From Sisyra terminalis (taxonomy: Eukaryota > Arthropoda > Insecta > Neuroptera > Sisyridae), in contig OY292280.1 in assembly GCA_958496175.1 (NCBI GenBank), forward strand, positions 12,400,001-12,464,000: a DNA stretch of 64,000 nucleotides, in the 5' to 3' direction. The position numbers were made by a program, and so were the translations under genes. The notes under the pieces are model-generated. The model was given only the letters and a program-made list of their open reading frames with translations. It was not told the origin of the DNA and did no database searches. Below, piece by piece: positions 11,301-23,300 of the stretch. The first letter of the stretch is position 1. Each line of letters opens with the position of its first letter.

Positions 11301-14300
11301 CGATCAATATTGAAAACAATTAATTGTGTTGACTTTTGTGTTATGTTGATTGATTTTTGATTGGTTTGGATTCGATGCAGGAATGGAATGATATGAATTT
11401 AAGATGGAATACGTCCGAATACGGTGGCGTTCGGGACCTCCGAATTCCTCCCCATCGCCTTTGGAAACCCGACGTACTTATGTACAACAGGTAAATAGCA
11501 AAGCTCACACATTCGTCGAAAAGCTCGTATGTTATGCTTCAATGAAAAAGCTTTTTCGCCGAAATTCGGCTCTAAATTGTTCCCATTTTCACCTAGTGCC
11601 GATGAAGGGTTCGACGGAACGTATCCGACAAACGTGGTCGTCCGAAATAATGGAAGTTGTATGTATGTTCCACCCGGCATCTTTAAAAGCACGTGCAAAA
11701 TCGACATCACGTGGTTTCCATTCGATGATCAACGATGTGAAATGAAATTTGGTAGTTGGACTTATGATGGGTTTCAAGTAAGACGTTCATTTCCAATCTC
11801 TCTCTCTCTCTCTCTCTTTCGTTTTCTTTCGTTATCTTTCGTTATCTTTCGTTTCTTTCTTTCTCTACTTATCTGTGTTTTTTCCTTGTTTCTACCGCAT
11901 TATGATTTTTACATCAAATTATTGACAATTGCCTTTCCAAAATCACCATACTGATACTATAAACTGATAGTATCTTGAAACTTTATAAAACAAGTCGAAC
12001 ATATCAATAATTTCACTGCAAAAAGTATAAATCAAAAAAAAAAAGAAAGAGAACCGCACTAACCATCAGTGGACCCACTCACGAGTCCAGCCAGTAGCGT
12101 AATACTAAGCAAATATATAAAAATATTTTTTCCATTTGACCAAAAATCTTTTTCAGTGAATAGTATCAAAAAATCATTTATCACTTATAAACTAGGAACT
12201 AGTTCTATATACTATGACTAGTTCTGAACCAGTTTGGTACATGGCGAATCCTTTATGGATTAGTTGTACAAAATTTCCAAATTTTAAGTCAATTAATTGT
12301 ACCAGATATATCCAACTGTAAGAGATCTAAAGGATACACTGATTTTGTATTTGGGTACCGCAAAAAATCGACATTTTTTTTGGATATCATTTGAAAGTAT
12401 GTTAATTTAGCATATTTTTAAATACCTCTTCAAAAGTCAGTTCCCAAGAAATATTTCAAAATTTTTTTCGCTGACTTTGAACAGTTATACTGTGTATACA
12501 ATATATAGAATATATTGCGGTCCAATTTATGTAGTATAATTTAATATAATAATATATATAAAAATCATACCATAAACATAAATTTGAACAGAAATTCAAA
12601 CAAAAATATTCGTGACGTATTGCTAGATACGTATTTCGATTGCCAAGCAAACTTCCTTAGAATCATCACAAAGGAGTTACGGACTGATCCAAACTATTTG
12701 ATGATCACTGAGGAAGGTTGCTCGGTAATCGAAGTACATATTCGGGTAATTCGTCACAAATATTTTTGTTTAAACTTCTGTTCAAATTTATGTTTATGGT
12801 TTGATTTTTATATATTATTATATCAGATTATACTACATAAATTGGACCGCAATATATTCTATATATTGTATACACAGTATAACTGTTCAAAGTCAGCGAA
12901 AAAATCTTATTTTGATTCAAAATTCGAATTTTGGAACTTTTAAAAAATTTTAACGCCCCTTAGAAATATTTTTTGGGAACTGACTTTTGGAGAGGTATTT
13001 AAAAATATGCAATATTCTATATATTGTATACACGAGTTTTGAATATTTTTTTTTTCGGTTCAGAAAAACAATTACTAATTAATAATTCAATTTCAAAATA
13101 AAGGTTCAAATTTTTTTAAAAAAAAAGAAAAAAAATCAAATTTTGACCATTTTTGGAACTTCTTAAAATAGATGATAAAATTCAGATCTCAGTTTTTATT
13201 AATTTCAGGTTGTTCGGATTTCGGAAAGATCGAATTTTTTTATTTAATGTTTTTTTATATTCTAATTAGCAACGTTTCGTTATGTGTCGTAACTTCTTCA
13301 GGTTCTAGTTTCCTAAATGAAACTTAAATGTTTTTTGTGATTCAAGAAGCCTGATGAAGTTACGATACGTAACGAAACGTAGCTAATTTAAATATTAAAA
13401 AAAAACAATTAAATAAAACATCCGATTTTAAATAACCTGAATTGTCTTCTTTTTTTTTTAAAGTCTTATAAATTTGAATTAGCGCTGATTTTTTGGAAAG
13501 TGATCTTGAAGGGTTATAAATTAACATATATCATTAAGACACTTGAAAAAATTCGTCGATTTTTTGTGCCACCCTCTTATCAGTTATAGATAAGACACGT
13601 ACCTCAAATTGGACTACCTTTTGCTATACAATCGATACAATGAATCACGTAAGCCATGATATCATGAAGTTCAAAAAATCGATACTATTCACTTGGATTT
13701 TTTGGCAAAAATCATTGATTTTTTGTCACGAATGGAAATCGATTGGAAAAATCGAAAGCAAATTTCAGTAGATATTATGGTTATCAATATTAAATTTTGA
13801 TACTATGAATAAATAAGCCCATTTTTTAATTTTGCATCATCTGACGATTTTTGGACGTGGAAAAGCCACTTTTTCGAGGTTTTCTTTGCATTTTTTTCGG
13901 AATTTTAACAATAACGGACTTATTAGTTTTGATTTTACTCAATACTGGTGCAATTAGTACATCCTCCCTCCGTTACTATTCTCTATTTTTGTAAAAGTTT
14001 TTCTTCTCGATCGATAAAATTAAGTTTTTTTTTTTTCAAATAAAAAATCATATATGACAATTGTATTAAGACAATTCAATTTAAAAAGTACTCTTAAAGA
14101 AATTTTGTCAATATATTGCTTCTATTAACATTGAATGTTGTTTTATAATCAAATAAGATTTTTTCGCTGTTCTTTCAACAGTTATACTGTTTATACAATA
14201 TATTGTGATCCAATTTATGTAATATAATAATATATTAAAAATCATACTATAAATATAAATTTGAAGTCTAAACCAAAAATATTTGTAACGTATTGTCCAG

Positions 14301-17300
14301 ATACGTATTTCGATTGCCAAGCAATCTTCCTCAGTGGTCATCAAGTAGTTTGGATCGCTCCGTGACTGCTTTGTGATGATTCACATTAGAAGGTTGCTTG
14401 GCAATCGAAATACGTATCTTGGAAATACGTCACAAATATTTTTGTTTCAACTTCTGTTCAAATATATGTTTATGGTATGGTTTTTTATATATTATTATAT
14501 TAAATTATGCTACAAAAATTGGTATTGTAACTATTAACATTGAATGTTGTTTAATAATCCAATAAGTTTTTTTCGCTGTCTTTGAACAGTTATTCTGTTA
14601 AAATATGTGCAATATATATAATTTAATATAATAATATATAAAAATCATACTATAAACATAAATATGAACTTAAGTCCAAACCGAAAATATTTGTAACCTA
14701 TTACCCAGTTACGTATTTCGATTGCCAAGCAATCTTCCTCAGTGGTCATCAAGTAGTTTGGATCGCTCCGTGTCTGCTTTGTGATGATTCACATTAGAAG
14801 ATTGCTTGGCAATCGAAATACGTATCTTGGAAATATGTCACAAATATTTTTGTTTGAACTTCGGTTCAAATTTATGTTTGTGGTATAATTTTTTATATAT
14901 TATTATATTAAATTATACTACATAAATTGGACCACAATATATTTTTTATATTGTACCAACAGTATTACTGTTGAAAGTCAGTGAAAAAATCTCATTTGAT
15001 TATAAAATCATATTCAATGTTAATAGTTACAATATTTTTACAATATTTCTTTTGGATTACTTTTTGAAGTGAATTGAAAATCTTTGCCACGTTTCGACAT
15101 ATGGGACATATTGGTTGTTTTCCAATTACAGCACAAAAGTGCATAATGCTCAGCATTGAAATTTGATCATTGGTACCAACAAAATAACTTAAAAATTTCT
15201 AGTTTTTTCAAAAATTATGAACTAATTAAAATAATTGACAATAACGCAATTTTATTATTTAAAACTTCATTAAAGTTTGTTAAAACTTGTCAAACTCATT
15301 TTTTTTTCAACTAGACAAAGTGTAACGCACCCTACCGTCGAACTTAGGAATTAATTTGTTTCAATTAAAGGGTCGCATAATATGGCTTCATGCGACACTA
15401 CGTCGCACTAAGCATTGGTAATTGGAAAACAACCATGGTGTTTCTATAAATTTCGAAATCGGTAAGTTAGAGATCTAACTTACCGACCCAAATCGTGCGC
15501 TCAGTACCTTACAGATATATGATTGGTTATTGAACATTTTTTTGAGGGAAGAATTTAATTGAGAGGCAGTTTTTCTTGTGAGGAAAATTTGGTGTAAGAA
15601 TCGAATGTTTTGGTCCTTCGAACCTTAACACTTTCTTTTGTTTTTAGATTATAAATAAAATTAAAAAAAAAAAAAAAAACTAATTTTAGAAATATTCAAA
15701 ATTTCAAAATCAAAAATTTATCTTATGTTAAGATGTTGGCAAAAGTATTAGTTATTTTCAAATTAGACCGTGAAGGAGCCCCCGACTTTGCACTCGATTC
15801 GGACATTTATCGGCCGTGTTTTTTTCGTTTTGCGCTTTTTTTTCCGTTCCTACACATCTAATTCGAAATTGGCTAATATTTTTACGTTTTGATGTTTTTT
15901 CACCGAATAATATCTACTATGTTTGCATCGCTTCAACTAAAATTTTCGAAAATCCATTTTCAGTTGGATTTACAACTGCAAGATGACGCTGGTGGAGACA
16001 TCAGTAGTTTTATTACTAACGGTGAATGGGATTTAATAGGTGCGTAATCAAAAATAATTGATCCAAAAAAACAATTGTTTCAAAAATTTTTGCTCAATCC
16101 AAAGCTTCGTTTAACGTTTTATCAACTTTTCTCAAATCACCACGCTTTTGTTTTTTGAGCTTCAAAGCGTGCGTTTATCAAATGAAAATCATTTCAATGC
16201 TTCAACTCAGTCACTTTCCCAGCGAAAACGTCAACTGCCAAAAAAATTTTCCTTTCCACACATGTTTTGCTCTGCTTTATCATACAACCCCACTTAAGAC
16301 GATTGCTTGGCAATCAAAATACGTTCAAATGTTCAATACACCAAACAAACAAATTGTTTCAATCTCACATTTCTTGTTAAATCAAACATAAATTTGTATA
16401 ATTGTCCCAATTGAAAATCTTTTGTAAATGACTATACAATTTTTTGTGCAAAATCGGTACATGCTTTGTTTATCATTCTTTTACATAATGCATTACCAAT
16501 CAAAAAAAAAAAAAATAAATTCAAAAATTAAGTTGTCAACCCTGATTTTACTTAAATTTTTTGGCAGTTATGTTGGTAGTCGCTGTGACTGATTTTTTTT
16601 GAATCGCATCTCAGTTCCATCTTTTAAGGCTATAGGAGGATAAACATCGGTAAGATAATCCAGCACGAATTATGTGGATTCTTTCTAGTATTTGGTATCG
16701 ATATCATATTAAATTGTACAGTTTCATCCCTTAAAATTTTATCTCCTTGGAGGCTAAAAATACTTTTAAAATACTACTAATTTATTAATGGGTTGGGTTC
16801 TAATACTTAAGTCTATAGTACTTAGAAAATGAGAACTTTTTACTCTAGGTCTACTAAATCAGTGTTTCATATATATCATTAAATTATACAGTTTCACCCC
16901 CAAAAATTTTCTCCCCTTGGGGGCTGAAAAAATCATGATTTTAAATACCTAGTAATTTATTATTGAGTTTGGTTCTAGTACTATAATCTATAGTAATTAA
17001 AAAATTAAAATTTTCCACTTTTGGTCTACTAAACCAGTGTTTTTAATATCCGATTAAATCATACAGTTTTATCCCCTAAAACTGTATCCCTTGGGAGTTA
17101 AAAAAATAATTGTTTCAAATGACTACTAATTTTATAATTAACTGGATTCTGGTACTATAGTCTATAATACTTAAAAAATGAAAATTTTTAACTCTAGATC
17201 TACTAGATCAGTGTTTCTTATATCTGATTAAATTATACAGTTCCATCTCCTAAAATTTTATCCCCTTGGAGGTTAAAAAAGTTATAGTTTTAATTGACTA

Positions 17301-20300
17301 CTAATTTAACAATTAGTTGAGCCTAGTACTTAAGTCTGTAGTACTCAAAAGTTGAAAAGTTTCTTCTCTAGGTCTACTGAACCAGTGCTTTTTTTATCTG
17401 ATTATATTATACAGATCATCCCCTTTAATTTTATCCTCTGGGGGCTAAAAAAATCTTAGTTTTTATTGACAACGAATTTAATAATTAGTTTGGTTTTAGT
17501 ATTAGAGTCTAAAATACTTAAAAAACTTTCTACTCTATGTCTACTAAACCAGTGTTTCTTACATCTGATTAAATTATTCAGTCCATCCCCTGGGGGTTAA
17601 AAATTCATACTATTAATTGAAAATTAATTAATTTATTAGTTGGGGCCAAATACTTCAGTATATAGTACTAAAAATGAGAATGTTATATTCTAGGATAACT
17701 TGACTATTATTTCTTATATCTGATTAAATTATTCTGTCCATCCCCTATAATTTCACCCCTTGGAGGTTAAAAAAATCATAGTTTTAAATGACAGATAATT
17801 TATTTATTAGTAGGATTTTAGTACTTAAGTGTATAGAATTCAAAAATTGAGAATTTCTACTCTAGTTCTACTAGACCAATGATTTTTAATCTTTTAAGAG
17901 AGTTGCACCCCTTAGAATCTAAAAATTGGTCTCCGACTCCATTAAAAAATGTGTTACGATTTTTTTGTTTGCAAAAGTACGGTTTTTGCGTAATTTATAG
18001 AAATTTAATAGTTTATAATGTTAGGGGCTTTTTTTGCACCCCTAGGGGTGCGGGAACCTCTGTTTAAGGAACACTATACTTGATTTTAGTACTATATTTA
18101 AGGACAAGTGTATATTTTATAGCCATAGTCGACTGGCTGACCAAAGTTGATTCAGTAAAATGAACGTTAAATAAGGTTCACCCCTCCCCCCCTTCTTATT
18201 TGATTCTTATATTGGTAATTTGATTCAAAAGTTATAGCTAAAGTTGACTTTATTAGATTTGTCAGAAAAATAAAATCGAATCAAAGATGGGATTTTTTTT
18301 TTCAAATATGGAATAAATTTTCGCCCTTTAGGGGTAATTTAGGGGAGATGAAACTGAACAAATTTTAGTCGTTATTCGATGGTAATTACTTACATGAATC
18401 AATGCAATTCGTGCGGGGGTACCACTCATGCTTATTCCCCTAAAGCCTTTGTTTTGAATATTTCTAAACAATTGAATAACGGAACTAAAAAAAATTGTCT
18501 TAACATAAGATCGAACTATTAATTTAAGGTAAAATCGACTAATTAAAGCTTTTTTCCAAAAAAAAAAAAAAACAACAAAAAAATCAAAAAGTATTTTTAA
18601 TTGATGCTTGCTTTTTATAATTCCAGCTTCTATTTTTATAAAAAAAAAAAATATTAAAAATGTATGATTTATTTCCAATTTTTTTCTTGAGCTTTAAAGC
18701 TCATCTTTCTGCACGGACAACGATTGTGCGTCTCACTTTTAACAAAAAATGAATCAAAATCATCGCAATGAAACAAAAAAAAAAAACGCAAGCGACTCTG
18801 GACGATTTGGATTGACTTTTCCGCAAGTGATTTTTCCGATGAAAATTCCACGCGAAAATCATCACACATTGTGCATTTTTTCGAACGAGACTCACGAACC
18901 GATCGTTTTTCTCGAACTTAAAAAATGATGGCTTGATTTTCGATGGAGTTTTCATCGAAAAATCAATCGTGATTGGAAAATGTGTACAGTTTGTCAAGTA
19001 TGTTTGCAAGGAAAATCAAAACCGGCCAACACTTTAGTTCTGAGGACAGGCGCCATCTAGCATTCTCAATATAAACTATTCTACTAGTCTAATACGGGAA
19101 AATACATTTTTGAAGAACAAAACAGACATGTTATGACAAAACAGAACAAAATAGGACAAAACAGAACAATTCATATTTAGGAATTTATGGTTGATTTCAC
19201 TTGCGTTTTTCCACTTTATGTATCATCAAACTCTATTCAGTTGAATTCGCAAAGTTTGACTTGCACACTTCAAGTTCTGTTTTGTCATAAGACCTGTAGT
19301 TTCCAAAACTCAATTCTCGTGAAATTTAGAAGTCCATGATTCAATCCATCTCTTTGTAGTAGGAATTTAATTATTTCTTAATGAAATTAATGACTAAATA
19401 ATTTTTTTGGTTCATTAAAAATTTGAAGCTAATAGTTTCTTTCTGATGAATATGGCTTATAATTTAGGTTATGGTGTTTCAATAATACAAAAAAAAAAGG
19501 ATTGTGGTCTTATTTAAGGATTACTCATTTGCAAAAATAAACTTCAATCATAAATTTGAACAAAAGTTCAAATAAATGCATTTTTGACATATTGCTCTAA
19601 TACGTATTTCGATTGCCAAGCAATCACATGTGATACGTCAAAAATACATTAATTTGAGATTTGGATCAAATTTTTGTTTATAGTTAATTTTTGTTAACTT
19701 TATGATATCAAAAAGACTTCTGTATTTTTGACGTATTACATCTGGTTGTTTGACAATCGAAATACGTATCAGGGTAGTGCGTCAAAAATACATTAAATTT
19801 TTTTTTTTTTTATCTTTTAAAAGTTTGAAGCTAATGGTTTTTCTGGGGGATTAGGCTTAGAATTAAGGTTTTCAACACTTTTCCGCTGACTGAACAGTTA
19901 TACTGTTTAAACATTAAATAAAATATAAAGGGATTTAATTTATATATAATTTACGAAAGCAAACAATAAAAATAAATTTGAACAAATGCTCAAACAAATG
20001 TGTTTTTAACGTATTGTCTTGATACGTATTTCGATTGCCAAGCAATCACAAGTCAGACGAGAAAGATACAATTGTTTGAGATTTGGTTCAAATTTTTGAT
20101 TATTGATTTTTGTAAACTTATGAAACAAATAGGACTACTGAATTTTTGATGTATCACATGTGATTGCTTGGCAATCGAAATACGAAAATTCGATTGTTTG
20201 ACCTTGTGGTCAAATTTATTTTTATAGTTTTTTGTTGTTAATTACATTATATAAATTAGACCACAATATAATTTATTTATTATGCTTAAGCCATATATAA

Positions 20301-23300
20301 AATATATTTTAGTCTAATTAATAGATGATAAAATTCAGATCTTAGCTTTTATTTTTTTTTTAAATAAGAAGACAATTTAGGTTGTTTAAGATCGTTTTTT
20401 TTTATTTAATATTTTTATTAATCAATTAGCTACGTTTCGTTACTTATCGTAACTTCATCAGGCTTCTATAAAAAATTAGAAGAGTTACAAAATATGTCTA
20501 ATTAATAAAAAATAATTCACCAAAGTAAACAATAAAACCAAATTTGAATAAAAGTTTAAGGAAGTGAATTTTTAAGGTATTGCCTTGATACGTATTTCGA
20601 TTGCCAAGCAATCATAAGTGATATATCAAAAATACATAGATGGACCACATTTTTTTGTATATATTGTTTAAACAGTATAATTGTTTAAAGTTTTAGATTT
20701 AAAAATTTTTTGGATAGTTAATTTTGGATTAAATTTAAAGGAAATTAATTGATATGTTAATCATTGAATGAAGTAGCAAAACGGACTTAAAAACTTTGCA
20801 GTTATTTATGCATAGCACTAGGGTTATGCGACGTTTTCGTATTGCTTCTGAAAAGAGATAACAAGCATCGAAACTAGGGATTGCAATCCAGTAAAGTGGG
20901 ATCCCGCGATCCAGCGAGATCCAGTTCTATTTTAGGCTCTGCGGGATCCCGCGGGATCCCGCTATTACGAAGTGAGTCCAACAAGAATCCCGTGGGATTG
21001 GAAACAGTGCGGGATTGGAATCCCTAGTAGAAACGTAGGACTATAGATTTGTACAGTTTGATCTATGAATTAAATGATAGGAAATGAGAATTTTGAAAGT
21101 TTGGATGGTTATTTTGTTAGGGTTAGTAGAATTCGATGCGATTTTTTGAGCAAACTATCGAGTAGTGATCAGTAAGTCCAGAGTTCGCGATCGCTTCCGA
21201 TTGATATTAGTAAATTGGCGAGAAAAGAGTTGGAGCTGTTTGCAAATTGTTGAAAGACGTTTGATTTTGTCAAAGTTGTACTGTTGCGACATACTTGGCT
21301 AAGAAACTAGCTTTGCGTACTACTGCTACTGTTGTTTGAGGATGCGCGTACGCGTGCGCTTGCCGCCCGTTTTGGTAGCAAATCGTTCGTCCAGAGTGCG
21401 CTGACGCTTGAACACCGAACCGTTGATTTTCGAATTGTGACTATTCGTAATTCTGTTTGCATATGTTTTCGATAAAGGTGTGCCTGGTAAACGTAACGAA
21501 ATTTACTATAACTGCTGTCCCGAGCCATATATTGATATCACGTTCGTGATTATAATTCGACGGCGCACGTTATACTATTTTTTCAATTTGATCGTGCCAT
21601 GCGTACTGATCGCATCGATGGCGGTGCTTGGCTTCACATTGCCTCCGGACTCCGGGGAAAAGCTTTCCCTGGGTGTTACAATCCTGTTATCACTTACTGT
21701 TTTCCTCAACATGGTCGCAGAAACAATGCCAGCCACCTCGGATGCTGTACCACTTCTAGGTAATTACTGGAGCTTGCGCACGAAAGCTCCCGTTAAGCTC
21801 ACACATCCGAAACTCATGACTCGGACGCATCCCAATCACCACACTGCTAATTTTACTAAATCCAATTCGTTTCAGGTACATATTTTAACTGTATTATGTT
21901 CATGGTAGCTTCGTCAGTGGTTTCGACCATTTTGATCCTAAACTATCATCACAGAAATGCCGACACACACGATATGGGGCCTTGGGTACGTTGGACCAAA
22001 TGATTTCTTAACAGATTCCTATCCCTAGTACATTCACGAATTTGCTAGCAATTCAGATTCCTGAGTGTTGTGACCACTCATTTCCCCCGGAATCAATACT
22101 GATTTGGATCTTTTTTCAGACGAGAAAGATATTTTTGATTTATTTGCCGTGGTGTTTGCGAATGTCGCGGCCTCGTCGAACTGTTAGCCCATATAAAAGT
22201 AATGTCGCGGGTGGTTCTAGTGGATCGGGAGGAGGAGGTGGTTCTCTTCCTCCATCGGTGATTCCTGATAGAAAGCAGGTAAGTGTGCCTGATGCATGAG
22301 TTGCTTGGTACCAGTTCCGCTCGATTGCAGTTGAAATTCGTTGACATTTTCTCTTTTCTTCGGCTAGATGCATCTTCAAGACGTAGAGTTGCGCGATCGC
22401 TCGTCGAAAAGTCTTCTGGCCAATGTGTTAGACATTGACGATGATTTTCGGCATAATCATCGTACGGGTGTGAGCAGTATGGCCAATATGGCTGGCGCTC
22501 CGCCGCCTGCGACATTTTTCCGTACAGTTTACAGGTATGTTGGAAGGGCTCGTTCGAAGCTGGACAAGGCAATCCTGGGACCCCTGGAACGCTTCCATCA
22601 GTACTTCCCAAGCAATCCTGGAAACCTGGGCTATTACAACAGAACCCTTTGCGTGTAAAACACTGACTTTCACCCAAACATTTCCCTGAATTTTTTTTTT
22701 CTAGATTCATCAGGATCACCACTTTACAGATTACTGGTAAGATATCATGATTTTTATTTCGTAGGACCATAGGATTAATACCAGTTGATTGTTTTACAGG
22801 CATACAGCATCGTTTTTTGAGTAATTTACTTTATCCTTAAAACTTATGGTCTTTGAGGCGTAAAACGCCAAAAAAGGTATCCAAAGAAAGCTTCCAGATA
22901 ATTTGTATACTTTAACTTAAGAAAATAGGCTATGTTCTTGTATATGGGACAGAATTAAGCTTTGGGAGTGTTCCACGGATTATTCTGTATATCTTTTAAC
23001 CCGATACCAATAAGTCAATAAAGTTTACAGTTTGAATTTTCCACAATTTTCTTTTGCCAATCAACGGGAATCGTTTGTGAAATTCCGTTTTGTTGGTGAA
23101 AAATAATTAAATAAAAACTTAATAATTTAGTCAAAGATTTAGTAAGGCAATGAAAAAATCAGGTTTACAGCGACATAATTGGACAAAAACGCAGGAAAAT
23201 CTAGAAAAAAAAGATGTGTAAGACATTAAAAAATTTAAGGAAAATTAATAAGATCTACCTCCCCCCAACCAAAAAGTTGGTGAAGAATAAGCCATAAATG

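Larger units (their letters stand above)
6316..11380. other. Intron 3 (5.1 kb), repeat-filled
   Basis: This intron contains a TIR element (7359-8667) and a hAT-derived array (9761-11120). Between about 6480 and 7140 and again between 8790 and 9160 the words AAAGCTT and AAAAGCTC recur many times. I see no extra receptor exon in it. Confidence 0.8.
11778..15963. other. Intron 5 (4.2 kb), foldback elements
   Basis: The intron begins with a (TC)n/(TTTCG)n run (about 11795-11870). It holds three family A foldbacks (12400-13015, 14110-14545, 14527-15031) and one family C foldback (13165-13445). I find no alternative receptor exon. Confidence 0.7.
16040..21477. other. Intron 6 (5.4 kb), repeats
   Basis: The intron contains a tandem array (16680-17890), a small foldback (19130-19291), family A fragments (19590-20625), a family C half-copy (20325-20490) and a GGGATCCCGC cluster (20880-21025). 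The 18.1-19.0 kb part holds nothing I recognise. I see no additional receptor exon. Confidence 0.7.

Noticed and set aside
18328..19009. Three overlapping minus-strand frames (66-116 codons) in intron 6
   Set aside because: They are low-complexity and Phe/Lys-rich from T- and A-tracts; no motif or splice context is visible.
22535..22658. Open extension of exon 10 past its donor
   Set aside because: The frame stays open by chance for about 40 codons; the gtatgt donor at 22535 joins in phase to exon 11 with the expected MA helix and M4.
22093..22803. 236-codon open frame on the minus strand
   Set aside because: It runs antisense across receptor exons 9 and 10 and their introns; the plus strand has the real coding sequence with splice sites.
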